Below the pieces are notes generated by a model, which was not told where the DNA came from, ran no database searches, and was given only the letters and a program-made list of their open reading frames with translations. This document shows, piece by piece, positions 33,701 through 47,200 of a stretch of 64,000 nt of DNA; position 1 is the first letter of the stretch; each line of letters starts with the position of its first letter. The stretch comes from Brachypodius melanocephalos. Taxonomy: Eukaryota > Chordata > Aves > Passeriformes > Pycnonotidae. The translations under genes and the position numbers were made by a program. The stretch is from positions 15,120,413 through 15,184,412 of the forward strand of contig VZSR01003806.1 in the NCBI GenBank assembly GCA_013398615.1, given 5' to 3'.

Positions 33701-34626
33701 CAGGCAACAAGCCTTTCCCTCCAGTTTCTTTTCTCTTTGTGTGGGCACACCACTGAAATCTCAGTCCCATTGAGCATTCCTGAGTCCCAACAGCTTTCAC
33801 AGTTTGTACCAACCTTCTTCTGAGAGTCCTAAAAATAAGTAATTTCTCTCTTTCATTCTTTTTCCACAGCCCTCATACAAATTAGGCTATGCATCTGTTA
33901 ATATTTTTAAATGCTTTGGCATCCACAAACATCTGAGTCTGAATCCTCTTTCACCAGCTTGCTGCAGTCTCGATAGTCTGACATATGGCTGGACAGGAGT
34001 CCTCAACAAAAAGAGGCTAAAACTAGTATAAATAAAATTTTGTAGCAGAGAAATGCATTGTGTGTGGAGTTGAAGAAACAAGCCAACGAGCAGGTCACAT
34101 ATACCAAATTATCTGCGTAGCCTTACACAAATTTTCTCAAAACTACACAGACACATAGGAAATAATGTCTAAAAGGCCACTGTACATATTTCTGTGCAGA
34201 AATTTTACACAAAATTAGCAACCAGCTAACACGTGACTGCAAGTTGTTCCAATACTTGTGGCAAGAATGAGAAGGATCATATGGTTTGTTTCTCATGTAC
34301 TTAAAATACAATTATTTCAATTAATTATGGTATTGTAATTTCTCCAGAGGTATATAAACAATGTGAAAGAAATAAGCAGAGGATACCTATGCCAGATGGA
34401 AAACAAGGTAATGCAGGAAAGATTAAAAATGCACAGAAGGAAAATATAAGCACAGAAAAACAGAGAGCAGAAATAATAGAGTTGGAAGTGAGAAAGGAGG
34501 GTAACAAAGGGAGAAAAAATATTTTTGGTTAAAATAGTTCTGTCTTCCTAATGTCAGCATCTCACATCTGCTGTCATACAGTAATGAGAGCTGAGGCTAC
34601 TGTAATGCTGACCCAGCCATAGGTAG
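30751..34626. other. no gene recognised
   Basis: AT-rich sequence. A plus-strand open frame of 143 codons (30704-31132) starts in the microsatellite and shows no splice context. 33640-33705 is purine-rich low complexity. No repeat family was recognised. Confidence 0.4.
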
Positions 34627-34691
34627 ATGGCTTATAATGAAATTGTATCTGCATATGGAAAGGTGTCACAGCTATCAGCTAAATCTTCAAG
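34627..34691 (+). other. Short coding-like segment ending at a strong donor
   Basis: From an ATG at 34627 the frame reads MAYNEIVSAYGKVSQLSAKS with strong RNY codon usage, then meets TTCAAG|GTAAGA. The complementary strand is full of stops. A stop (TAG) sits directly before the ATG and the Kozak context is weak, so a first coding exon is possible but not well supported. A proper acceptor is not visible. Confidence 0.18.
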
Positions 34692-37600
34692 GTAAGACAA
34701 TTTAGAAACCTGAAGTTCAACAAATTAGGATGGCTGCTCTGTTATTAACTGTAGAACTGACTGAAATGAAATGGAAAAATATATTTTAAACCCCATCCAT
34801 CCCATTACAAAAAATTCCATAGTTGCCTGTTATTTTGAAGCTTTAACTCTACTGTCCCGAAATAAGCTCTGTGTAGGTAACTCCCAGGTATCCAGTTTTG
34901 CAAAAGATTAAGCAAAATCCACCATACTCCCAAGGGTGGTTTTCTTTCTCTACTACTTGCTGGGCTCATTCTTGACTGAGTTGTAAATCTGGGTGAGTTT
35001 TTCTGGATATGACCACCAATAAGTTCTACAAACTGATGGTTTTCTTTCCACTTGTTGCTATAAGGAACACCAAAAAATCTGGGAACAGGCATAGAGACAA
35101 GAATGTTTTATCTGAAATGTGACCACTCCAGACAGAGTGCAAGTGCCTTGTAGAGGCTTCTGCAGTAGAATTTCATGCATTGAATGGGATTTGGGAAGCA
35201 GTTTGGACATGCACAGTCTAAAACACTGGAGCAGGTTAACTCAGCCTGATGACATCCATTACCCACACATCCAGACATCTTCTAAGCAGCTCATTGCTCA
35301 AAATTATTGTTCCAGCTCTATAGAATCAATAAGTGTAAATGCTCCAGTTACAGGTAGCTCATGCTCTACATACAAATGTTCAACAACTTCTCATTTTTTT
35401 TATTTTCAGGGAACCTTGGCATCTGAGATATGAAACAGGAGCCAATATAGCCCAGCTGAGAATTTCAGGTGTGTCCAAGTTTCATGATTATTTGAAACTG
35501 GAAAATGCCAAGTTCTAGATGAACAGTCATAAATTATTCACCTCTGAAAAAATTAACACAGAATTATGGCATGATGTGGCATCTGTAGAGTTTTAAATTC
35601 CAGACCTTTCATAGCAAAGACTTCCTCATTTGCTCTAGAGGAAAAAGAGCCTTGAACTAAATCTATACTAGTAAATTGATCAGTGAGTGGCTTGGAGCAC
35701 TCCTGGAGTTTCTCAGACTGTTAAATTGCTGGAACTGTCCCTGGGACATTGTGGCTCCTGGACAACCAGCCAAGCTCTAACAAACTAGCAGGTGAGCACT
35801 GGCAGCATGCTGAGATCAGCAATCATTTCCAACAGATAAGGTGGATGTCACCACCCTGTTTTGGAGGCTGAAAGGATGCAATGGCACAAACTCTACCGAA
35901 GCAGGACAGCTGCTATCCAGTGAGGGAACAGCCCCCACATGCACCTGCTGGAATAGCAGTAGCTTCAGATAGATTTTCCCGCTGATGTAGCTGCTAAAGC
36001 AAGAGGAGGCAATTCAAAACCTACCAGTGCACAAGATGATGTTTGAAGTTTATTCTTTTTCATACCCATGCTTAAAAAAACATGAGGCATCCAGCCAAAG
36101 AGCAGGAAAATATCTGTCACCATAGCACAAAAATAGTGAGTAAAAACCAATGAAAAGTTGATGAGTTTGTCAATAGTCCATTACCTGAGAAATTTTTGTC
36201 TAACTGATTCAGCAAACATTTACCACAAATTTCCTGTGGCTCTTGCTCCTCTTCTTTCAAGTTTCTTCCCTGTTTTATCTCCTTTCCTAGCTTCAAAATT
36301 ATTTTCTTCCTCTAGACTCTCATTCTGTTTTCCCAGCTCTCTCCAATCCTCCTTTTAGAGGATGTAAGAGACAAAGAGATGTTAGGGTATGGTGGGAGGC
36401 AGAGTAAGAGATGACAGAGGGTAAAGGGGACTGGAAGTGGAAGCAGAAAGGACCGGTCTTAGTTTTAAGGGAGTTCCTGAAAGTGAGCAGTGAAGGGATT
36501 TTGCAGGTGTGACCAGGTACTCTTGACCTTATGTGTTGGGATAAGAAACAGGGATGGAATTGAAACAATGGAAGAAAAAATGGTAACAGATAAGTGTTAG
36601 ACCCCTGGCAGAAGTTCTACATGATCAGTCAAAAGGATTTATGTAGTGCCTTGTAGGTTTACTTGAGATCTACCAACTTTAGAGTCACTAGAGGCTACTT
36701 TGAAATTACTTGCTAGGGAGTAATGTAGTGTCTCTAACTGGAGACTATTCTAATGTAGTTTTCTCTAACTGGAAATGAATACTGCAATGGAAAATACTGG
36801 TCTGAATGAAGTGACAACCATTGGTCTTTTCCCTACTCCCTGAGTTGGATAGTACATTCCTATTTGTAGTATCTGCAATGCCTTGAAACACTCCTGCAAA
36901 ATGAAAGGAACATGAGAAGGGGAAATAAATATATACTACCTGCTGTGAGTTACTAGAGTGGAAAGCAAACCCTCTTCATCTGCTTTCCCCCTGAACCATG
37001 TGCCTCTTCTCATTCGTGTAACAGATGACTCTGAACTCTGCTCTCACCTCACCAGAAGCATAGGCTGCTTCAGGCAGCAGGAAATGACTTTTGCAGCCCT
37101 TGCTAAGCATTGGCAGATCCTTTGTCAAACACCACATGAAAAAATGCTGTGACTGTAATTCAACAGTTATTCAACATTGCTGAAGGTAATTCAACAATTA
37201 CCTTCAAAACATCTATTTCCCTCTTTTTCTTATTTGTTTTTTAATTCCTAAAATTGAAAATCATGGACACTTCAGAGAGTTCCTGGTTCAGTTTACTGTT
37301 AGAAGGTTTGTTCATACTGGAGGATGAAATGCAGAAGTGTGAATACACAAATGGATAACTTTTCCCTCATTAGGAAATACCAAGCCCTGTCTACACTCAG
37401 AGATGCTTCCCTGTAGAATAGGGACACCCAGAAGATTGACATCCTTTGTTACATGAGTAATTGGACAAAATTAAAGCAAAATATTCTGCAAAAACCCAGT
37501 ACTTAAAAATAGAAACAAAAGAAATATTCAATATGCAAATAGACTTCTGTGGAGGAGTATCAGCAAGTCTGTGAACCCTACTTCAGAGTTCATTATTCAG

Positions 37601-38214
37601 GAGAAAAAGTTATTTCTAAAACTGAGTCTATGAGCGACAGAATAAAGTTCAGGGATAATTTTTTTTTAATTGAAACTACTTCATTTACAGAAATGAAAAT
37701 TATGATCTTGATGTAACTGGCCCCTAAATAAATTATAATCTGAGTAAAATTCTCAAGTATTCTTAAAAGATTTAGGTATCTATTTTTTATTGACTCCCAG
37801 AAAACATGTAAGTTCTTTTGAAATTTTAGCCAGGATAATTAACAAATATTACGACTAAAACCAGTATCTGCCCAATTGTAGGACTACTGTGAAATAAGTG
37901 AAACTCATTAGGCAAAACGGGATTTTTCAAACTGCTATGTAATCTACCCTCTGGCAACACATTCATTAAGAAAGTGGTAGGGGAGGATAGTGCATTTAAT
38001 GAGTAATGAGGACTATTCATTATTCTAAAGACATAAAGTTTTATTTATACTTCAAGTCACAAAAATAAGTAGCTACACTTTTTGGGATACTTCTTGCCTA
38101 CCCATCTCTCCTGAAGTGTGCACAGTGCCTTACAAACAGCTGTTTCTACACCATTTCAAGCTGTCTCATGTGGAGATACTTATGTGAACTGTGAAACAAA
38201 GAGCAGCAGCTTTG
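34692..38214. other. no feature recognised
   Basis: Unassigned AT-rich sequence. 36720-36775 has an imperfect tandem of a 'taatgtagt...ctctaactgga' word. No exon or repeat family is supported. Confidence 0.4.
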
Positions 38215-38450
38215 CTGTGCTAGTGCAGGGTTAATTAGTGCATGCAGAGCACTGTGATAATGCCATTAATGTCTTTGTACAGCTTTGTCTTTGGAAGTAA
38301 GATATTCTAACCTCACTTGGGTTCTCCACATATCCTGCTGAAAGAAAGCTGTCAGATTGAGGTAGATAAACTGATGTGTCATACATAAGATGTATTATAT
38401 GCTGCTTTCATTATATTCAATTGTCACAGACAAAGGCTTTGCACTCAGTT
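38215..38450. promoter_or_regulatory. Candidate conserved non-coding element
   Basis: Repeat-free stretch with words of developmental enhancers: homeodomain ('gggttaattagtgcatgc', 'tgccattaatgtc'), SOX/TCF-like ('gacaaaggctttgc', 'gctttgtctttgg') and 'attcaattgtcacag'. No coding potential. Conservation is inferred, not seen. Confidence 0.28.
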
Positions 38451-41061
38451 TCACAAAGGTCTGAGGGAACAAAAAAAGAAAAATCTGGAAAGCAAAATTA
38501 TTGAAGTCAGTCAGAAATTATTTTACTTAATTAATACAAAGCAAAGACTGCTGAAGGTAGACATGTTAAGTTTTAAACTGTGTAAACAGACAGTGCAAAA
38601 AAATTAATCATATTATTTCTATGTCCAGTAGAAACAAGACAAGAATTAATTTACTTGAATAGCAGTAAGGGGCATAAGATATTAGGAAAAACTCTCAAAC
38701 TGAAAGAATAGTTACACACTTTAACAGATTACTGAAGGCAGCTCTCAACTCACCATCACTGGTACAAAATAAATAAACATCCATCAGGGCCAATTAAAGA
38801 GCAGATGGCTTGGTACTGGGCTGGAATAGTCTAACAAGGCTATACACATACTATCTGATATTGAACAGAATGCTTTTGAACAGGAGGAATGAAGCACTGA
38901 TTTCCCTGAATCAACAGAAAAATTGCTGGCTCCAAGTCCTGATCATCTTAACATAATTAATTGCCTAAAAGGTTCTGTGTAGTGGGTTCTTCTGCAGTTG
39001 TCACAGACAGCAAAATGCCATTGTGCCTTATTAATGAAGCTCCTTTTCCAGCACTTGTGTAAGGAGGTTTTTTCTGTGAAACAATTAGAAAACCTTAGTG
39101 AGTTTAGATGAGATGTTGGTAACACAGGTCTTGGACCCACCACTGAGGACCTGTGTTTGGCATTTGTGAAAGGGAGACAACTTGCAAGCAAGACAGGGAG
39201 GAACAGGACAGTTGTGAAAATAAGCAAACAGCTGAGTTTTAACATTTCTACTATTGGGTTTTTCACTTTTTAATTAGCTAGCAATAATTTTCCTCCACAT
39301 CACAAGCACATTTATAACCCAATCAATCTCTGTCTCACATATAGCAGAAATTCTGGATGAACACACTTGCTAAAGGCTCTAAATATGGTGTCTACATTTC
39401 TCTCGCCAAACTCATGCACATGCATGAGAAGGCTTTTGATTTTGTGTAGATTGACAGATTAGTACACTGATGGTGGCCCATTTATTAACCCATTTGGCCA
39501 TTTTTTATACACATGCTATGATTTTATGATAATGCTGTGACTCAAAAATCTGATCCTCAGGAAAAAAGCTAATATCTATTGACTACATGTCCGTGAGCAG
39601 TGGAGGGATGAAGACTTAATGCAGAAGATAAATTAAGCAGAAGCAGTTTTAATTCCATCTAAGCATAAATAAAATATACACAAAGGTTTTGTTTCTTTCA
39701 TTTAGTTAGCACATATAGACTACAAGCAATCAATCCAATCATACCCTCAGAAAAAGTAGTGCAAACTCCTATAAGTATTTGGTTAGTTTTAGATGGCCAC
39801 TAAACTGTTGAAAGTAATACTCAGTGAGAATAAAGTAATTCCAAATAATCACTGAAGTAGTCAGCCTCCATTAATATAAATGTGTTATCAATATATAAAT
39901 GCTGTCTTATTCAAACAGCCAAAAGCATAAGCGAAACATGGCATGGTTTCCATTAAGTCCTAAACTTTATGTTAGCAAACCTGACTTGTCAGCATTTGAA
40001 TCTGTATTCCAATATAAAATGATACAACAGCTTCAACTTCTTCTGATTTTCCAAGAAGCAAGTTGCTGAAAATATGAGGAAAGGACATCCTAATGCTCGT
40101 ACACCAATCCCTGAGCTGAAATCAGTTCAGCCAGAACTGAATATTGCATCTTAATTTCAAATTTGGGCATAAGAACTGATAAACTTACCTTTTGCCATTA
40201 ATAATTCTGTTTCTTCCTTTTTAATATGTTCCCATTTACTTTCCTACTTGGACATAGCCTGTCTCACTTTCTTCTCTCTTTCTTTAATTTTCCCAATTCC
40301 CCTTCCATCTACTTTGTTTACATTCCCTATTCCTCCTTCATTACCTTAGTCCTTCTCATTTCAAAAGTGCAGTCCATTTTACACTTATACCATTATGTAA
40401 ACCAGACCACTAAGCAGGAGACCAGGCTAGAAATACAACATGGAAATCCCTGATAAGGCAGGCTAGAATGAATATTTGTATTACTTTTTTTTTTCTTTTA
40501 TTATAATAAGAAAAATATCTTCTTGTGTTACTGAGTACAATGAGCAATATTTTGCTAATATACTACACTGGTCACTAATCCGATGTGAAGGTCATATACA
40601 CGTCATCTATTAGCTTTTACTATTGCTTTCTGTAATAAATTCATAACCCAGCTTCTGAACCAACCTTTTACATCCTTATTCAGTTTATATTGTAATTGAG
40701 GACATTTTTCAAAAAGTGAAAAATTTAAATAATAGAAAGGGAAAAGAGAAAGACAAGTTCATGCTGATGAGAGTATTGTTTTCCTCTGTCTATTCAGTCT
40801 GATTTATTGCAAAGTATTTGCCATTGAAAATCCTATTGTTTTTTCAGGTATTGAAATTTGCTGTATCATTTTTCAGAGGTTTTAAAATTGCATTTGCAAA
40901 TTAAAAAAGAGAGGCAATAACAATGAATTTCAGCTGCACCACTGTCAAAGAGACACTGTATATTCCAGAACAGTAAGGAATAATAACATTCTGGGAATGT
41001 ATGCTCACCTTTAATTTGGAAAGCTATCTGAAATTAAACGTATTAAAGACAGAATTTTAAG
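38451..41061. other. no feature recognised
   Basis: AT-rich. A 108-codon minus-strand open frame (38943-39266) lacks splice context. No repeat was identified. Confidence 0.4.
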
Positions 41062-41263
41062 CTAGTTTTATCATGCTGAAGTTCACTGCTTTCCTTTATA
41101 ATATCACATTTCTGCATATTTTCTGCTACGAAAATAATTGAGTTTAATTGAAAACAAAACCATTGAGTTACTCAAGAAAAATATTGAGTTTAAGAAATGG
41201 TTAAGGAGCCTGACAGAACAATTACCTTTGGTGAAATTATACTCTATTCACTGTTGGTCCAAT
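41062..41263. repeat. Unnamed direct repeat R2, copy 1
   Basis: Starts 'ctagttttatcatgctgaag' and ends 'ctgttggtccaa'. It matches 43986-44160 in the same orientation, including 'ttcctttataatatcac', 'gagcctgacagaacaat' and 'cacctttggtgaaattatac'-type text. About 27 bp here are absent from copy 2. The family is not recognised. Confidence 0.85.
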
Positions 41264-41930
41264 CCTGTTCAATGTTTGGTAATGAAGGATGCTCATCTCT
41301 TCTCGAAAAGCATACACAAGTTGTTTGCAAAGAATAAATATTCAGGTGCAATCCTCATTACCAGTGCTCTGAGAAATTACCTGCTGCTGTTGTAATATAA
41401 AAAACATTTTTCAAAGTTTTAAGTTTGTCCTTTATGTCAAGAATTATTTCAGTCTAAATGTTTCTTTTCAAGGCCTTGTTTTTGCTTTTGTGTCTCAAAA
41501 GAGGTGCTGAAGAAACCAAGGCTTTGTGTGTTAAATTACTTTGAACCCACAAAAGGTCTGAGAGCACTGACATATGACACTCAGTTACATTTAAGTAGTG
41601 TAACTAAGATACTTATTGAATATACAACATGGCACTTGGAATGACAAAGTTTAGAGAACAAGGTATCCAACAATCTCAATGCCATGAATTATGCAATATG
41701 CATTTTCAAGGCTGTTGTAATTAAACCTATAAAAAATAAAATAATATATAACCTGTTTTCAACGAACATCCAGCTAGACTTGGTCACCCACATGGCTTTG
41801 GCTAAATCACCTAAACAAAGAAGAAATATTAAGAGTTCAGTAAAATACTGATGTCATATGTAAATGTGATAAACATAGGAAATAAAATGACATATGAAGA
41901 TGCATTAATAGTCATTAATGTCCAGGAACT
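41264..41930. other. AT-rich sequence with POU-like motif cluster
   Basis: Mostly featureless. 41686-41730 contains 'aattatgcaatatgcatttt', two overlapping POU/octamer-like words, next to 'tgtaattaaac'. A regulatory role is speculative. Confidence 0.3.
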
Positions 41931-41987
41931 TAACTTTGATGATCCCTGAATAGCCATTTCAACTCAGGATATTCTATGATTCTATGG
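41931..41987 (+). repeat. CR1 LINE 3' terminus
   Basis: 'gatgatccctgaatagccat' followed by 'caactcaggatattctatga' and 'ttctatgg' is the very end of a sense-strand CR1, including the tail octamer repeated twice. Only about 57 bp remain. Confidence 0.9.
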
Positions 41988-43985
41988 TTAAGAAGATGGG
42001 AAATACTGTAACTGTCAGGTAAGCAAAGACTTGGCTACTAGAGAAGTATCTAAAGTATTGAAAGTGGGGAGAAAGAAAAAAAAAAGGAGGTAACAAATGC
42101 TTGGTCTTGGATCAATTTTGTTGATTTTTTGTGTAAACAACAGTGGATTAAAAAACAAAAAGTATTCTTTAGATGAAAAGCTAAAAAGCACCATCAATAC
42201 TGAAGAGGATTAGGGTATTTCACAGAAAGAACTGCATGGTCTGGAGGATGAGTGAGCATAATTAAGTTAAATTAAATTTAAAATAAAAAGAGTTAGGTCA
42301 TCAAGGACTATGAATAAGAATTTCTGCTATTCACTAGGAACTTGCTAGTGAGAGTTGACTGGAAACAGAGAGATACAGGTGTGCAAGCTGATCACAGGAT
42401 GGCTAAAATCTATTGAGGGATGGCAGGCATGGAAAAACTCAAATGCCGTCCTACAATACACCAGTGAAGGGGTTTCCAGCTTGGCTAGAAAAGAATAAAT
42501 TTTACTATACTAAGTCTCATTGAGACTTAAGTTGTAATAGTGTGTATGGTTCTGGTCATTTATTTTCAAGGAAGATTTGAAATGGGTTAGGCATAGAGAA
42601 GGATCACTGTCACTATCCACTGAGTGGCACCAGGAGCTAATCAGACGAGAAGAATTCACCTTGCAACACAAAGGGATGTGATTGGTGCCTGTATGTAAAG
42701 CAGTGCACCAATATGGGAGATAAAGGAGCTGTTTATACACAAGGAGAGTGTTTTATACAGTAATAAATAGCCATAACCTGAATCGCAATGCAGTAAGAGA
42801 CAAAACACAGGGTATTCTGAAATCAGCTTCCAGGTAAAGTGCCAGGGATAAAACATGTGGCTACTGTTAATACACTACTTGAAACACTTTAGAAAGTTAA
42901 TATATGACACTGTGTCCATAATCTTGGGGCTTGCATTTGAAGAACAAGAAATCATTTCCAGTTCTGAATTTCCAGAACTGCAAGATTTAGCCCTTTCTAA
43001 GGATTTCAGAACTCCCCATAAAGGCATGAGAATTTCAAGAATAAGTTGTTGCATACGATTTTTTTTTTAAATTTACAAACGTAACAAGCAGAGAGACATT
43101 CAGTATGAAAAGTGCAGCCCAATTTCTAAAGAATGTCTAAATTGTTCAAATTATCTAAGCTGAACTGTCAGTAAGGACCATGGTGCTGAAATCTTATGGC
43201 AGTCTTTCTTCAAGGGGTTCCCTCCCCTGCAGGATCTTGCAGGATTCTGGCAATTACACTCATCCAGACCTCACTGCAATCCACTGAAGCCTTTCAGATT
43301 TCAGATTTTTAATCAGGCTGTAGATATATCTCTCTACAAATGTGTTTATTTAAAAATCAGAAAAATTAATTCAGTCAATGTTTAAGTTCATAAAAGAGAG
43401 AGAGATCATAACAGTGTGTGCTGCCTTAATAATTGTATTTTAACTCAAGCGAATTAAAACCAAGTATTCCAGAATGTCATTCATGGAGAAAATCTTATTC
43501 ACAAGGCTGCTTTATTCATGATGGAGTCTTGCACATATTCAAATTCATCATAACTTTCTTAGTCTGAGGCTCTTATTTTCATGGAATAAATTTGTAATTA
43601 ACATTTCTGCAGAGGGGCACCTGTTGACACACTAGAAAAGTATTGCAGCTAAGAAGGATTTAAGAATAAATGAAGATTTTTTAAGTGGAAGTAGCTCTTT
43701 AGTCCCTCCAAAACTCTACTCACTCTATCAGTAAATTACAGTGTATAAACACACTTAATCTCACAACATTCACACATGTAAACACATTAAAAAAACAAAG
43801 GTAAAATAGACTTTTGGCTGTTAGAAACTCTTGTGAAGTAGCAAATGAAGAAATAGGTAGAAAAAAGTTTGGTAAATACAAGTAATCTTGAATTATATCG
43901 TGTTTGGAGCTGAAAGCACGGGCAGAGGAGATTAACCTACCCCAGTACCTTACCTCTGGTAGTCTCCTTCAGTGTAAACTACTCC
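41988..43985. other. no feature recognised
   Basis: AT-rich unassigned sequence. 43420-43610 is repeat-free with several 'aatta' words and may be regulatory, but nothing firm can be said. Confidence 0.4.
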
Positions 43986-44160
43986 CTAGTTTTATCACAC
44001 TGAAGTTCACTTGCTTTCCTTTATAATATCACCTTTCTGGATATTTTCCACTAAGAATAAAATTCCTTGCAAGAAAAATGTTGAATTTAAGAAATGCTTA
44101 GGGAGCCTGACAGAACAATCACCTTTGGTGAAATTATACTTTATTCACTATTAGTCCAAA
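43986..44160. repeat. Unnamed direct repeat R2, copy 2
   Basis: Second copy of the element at 41062-41263, starting 'ctagttttatcacactgaag' and ending 'ctattagtccaa'. It lies about 2.9 kb from copy 1. A CR1 tail begins 12 bp after it. Confidence 0.85.
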
Positions 44161-44172
44161 CTAAACCAGCTA

Positions 44173-44250
44173 ACAGAATCACAGAACCACAGAATATCAG
44201 GTGGGAAGGGTGTTTCAAGGATCATCCAATCCATTCTTTCTTGGCAGAAG
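44173..44250 (-). repeat. CR1 LINE 3' terminus
   Basis: 'cagaatcacagaaccacaga' followed by 'atatcaggtgggaagg' and 'aaggatcatccaatcc' is the reverse complement of a CR1 end. About 80 bp long. Confidence 0.85.
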
Positions 44251-47200
44251 CACAGTAAAAATGAGCTTCTTTGGTTTGAAAATAAGTTATTATTACATAT
44301 TCATGGCATCTGAGTACATCCTTTAGATGGGAAATACGTTAGTTTCTCTCCTAGAGAAATTTTAGCCACAGATCATTCATAAACATTACAGTGCAAAACA
44401 CTGCCTGGATACTAGCTTATCACTGCTGGAGGCTGAAAGATTATTATAATCTTCTACCAGACCACTGCCAGAAAGGTCAAGTGGTTAAACAGTTATCTCC
44501 CCTCACTGTTAGAAAAGGCTGGACCACAACAAATAGTACAAACTATCAAAGGGAGGTTTCTATGCAATCTTCAATGTAAAAATAAAGTGAGATTATAATG
44601 CTAGATTGAAGACATTACAAATAAAACTAGAGTGTCTCCCTCAGCACCCCACTCTCAGCTCTCATATTTAAAATTCAGTCACAACTTCTCTGAAAATGTT
44701 TTTAACACAGTTGTAGGAACCATGGAGAAAAAAGGAAAGGAATAATTAAAAACATTGCACCTCCCACCACACACACACAAAAAAACCCTGACAGACAAAC
44801 AAAGCAAACAAAATAAAAAAAAACCGCTCAACCAAACAAAAAAAACCAAAGAAAATTTTAAATGCCTGATTATAAAGAAGAGAGGAAAGGAAGTCGAGCA
44901 AAAATTACATGGTTTCTAAAACAGAGATCCCTGCATAAGAACCTGAAATGCCTCTAAAATATACTCAGACCCTAATCAGAATGAAAACACTGCTCTCATA
45001 TTATCTAGACCCACTTAAACAGAGACCCACCTATAAAAACCTACTATATTAATATGCCTCAAAGTTTTAAAAGTAATGATTTGGCAAACTTAAGAAGACA
45101 GAAGATGGAACACTAAGCTTTAGGACTGCCAGATTTATGACAGTGTTATTACTGCTGGCAGATCACTTTTCTTTTTTAACTGCAGCATGTACCAGGTGGA
45201 ACTGAATCATTCCAACAGTAGACTCTGCCTGGGTGTTGCACAGGTATTAGTAAATGACAGTAATTTATCAGGAAAGATCCCAGGTCTCCGCTGAATCAGA
45301 GCTCTGTCTGTCATACTATGGGACCTCCAAATCCCTGTTGCTTACCTGGTGAATTTTAAGATCTAAATCCTGGTTGTCTGGGGTCTGCAAAGAAGTCATT
45401 GACATCCTTATGTCTATCTTTAGCATCTAGGTCGAACTGCAACTGGGATAATTATGTTATGAAGTACATCTTGGTGTTGCCTATTAATAAAATTTTCTAT
45501 GTTCATTAACAATCAGCCATTTTACGTTCAGTTCATTTCTGTCTGTTTTTTCTCTCAGTCAAAATTAGGGCTTAACCTAACAAAAAGTATTAATTTATTC
45601 CCTGGGCATGAAAGGATGTAAATGCATTTGTGTATTAGTGTATTTTTAGCTGGATTTAACTGCTTACATTGTTCATTGTCGTATTATTGCCATGCATTAC
45701 AACACTCAGGCTCTTGCACTCTGTTTTCACAACTATGCAACTTTCTTCCTACAATTCTGCAACAAAAAAAAATTCTAAACTTTTAAAAGAAATTTTTTTT
45801 AAAAAAGAGGCAAATACTAGAAAGGAAAAATTAAATGATCCAGTGGCCTAACTCTCACTTCTGGTCTGCTGTATGAAGCATATTCTCTATAAGAATATTT
45901 TGATGCATGAAGAGATATGTCTTGCACACATGTGATCCTATTAAAAACTGCAGAGTGATGCAAGACCAATGTATTGCAATGACAGCTTTGCCTCTGTCTG
46001 AAATGTGGATTCAGGAGAACTTCTGAAGACTCAAATCTGTGCATGTACCCTCACAGCATCTCTGCACAAAGCACAAGTCACAGATGGGAAGCTTGAGTGT
46101 ATTCACTGGATGTCAACATCCATGTGCTTTGGTTGGGTACCAATTTGAATGATCAGTGAGAATCTGCCTCTCAATCCAGAGTCAGCCCATGGATCTGTCT
46201 GTTTCCCTAACAGAATACCTGATTTTCCTTTCCTTATGTCTGAGAAGCACTGACATAATTTACGGTTGCAGTCTTTCATGCATCCTGTTAGACAGGTGGT
46301 ACTAATTAAATATTGGACATCACAGCTACCCATTTAGCAACAAATATAATTATGCCCTATCTGTTGGTGCATGAAAGCAGGAGTCTCTTGAAACTCAGTT
46401 GAGGCAGGCATATTTTAAAGGAAATTGCAAATAACTTATCAGAGCCTCTTCCTCTCTAAAGCAGTCCTCAGTGAGATTCAAAAAGTGAATAAATGAGATC
46501 TAGCTCACCAGGTGGGTTTTTGCAGGCTGTGATGTTGGTTCTTACAGTTCTAAAAAGGAAGTGATAAGCCTTCTGTATTGAATGTGAGTGCTCTACAGGC
46601 AGGAGGATAGACGACTGAAAAGAGAAATCCCCACAGTGAGGGATTTGTGAGATTTGGCAGGAAATCTGCATCATAATACTGAGCTATTTCCCACAGGGAA
46701 GGAGCCCAGAGAATTTCTCAAGAGGAAGGCACTATTCCACCACTGCTACTTTAAAAGTGACAGGCAGGAGACAAATCAGGGTATGGGTACAGACAGGTAT
46801 CTTCTTTACTGTGTTTCTTTACACAGGAAAATCTGAAAGGTCTAAGACACTGTTTTCAGCCCCATTGCACTTAAGGTTTATATGCAGAATAAAACTGCAA
46901 GTTCGGGATATCTTGGAAAAATCCATTGGGCGAACAGAAATCACTTATTTCCAGAGCTTTCCAGCAGCTTGCCAGACTTGCAAGCTTAGCAGAAGTCTGT
47001 AGAAGCAGAAAATAAAGCCATCACAAAAGGCTGTATTTTGGGACTTACAAATGGAAGCTGAGATATTTTAACTATTCAATTAACTGGGGCTGTAGGATTT
47101 GCTTTGTGAGCATTTTATTTCTTAATCTACGCTGCCCTTCTCTAACCTCTGAATAACTTTTTATTATCCTCCTTTTTATCTGTTACTACCTTAAAAGATG

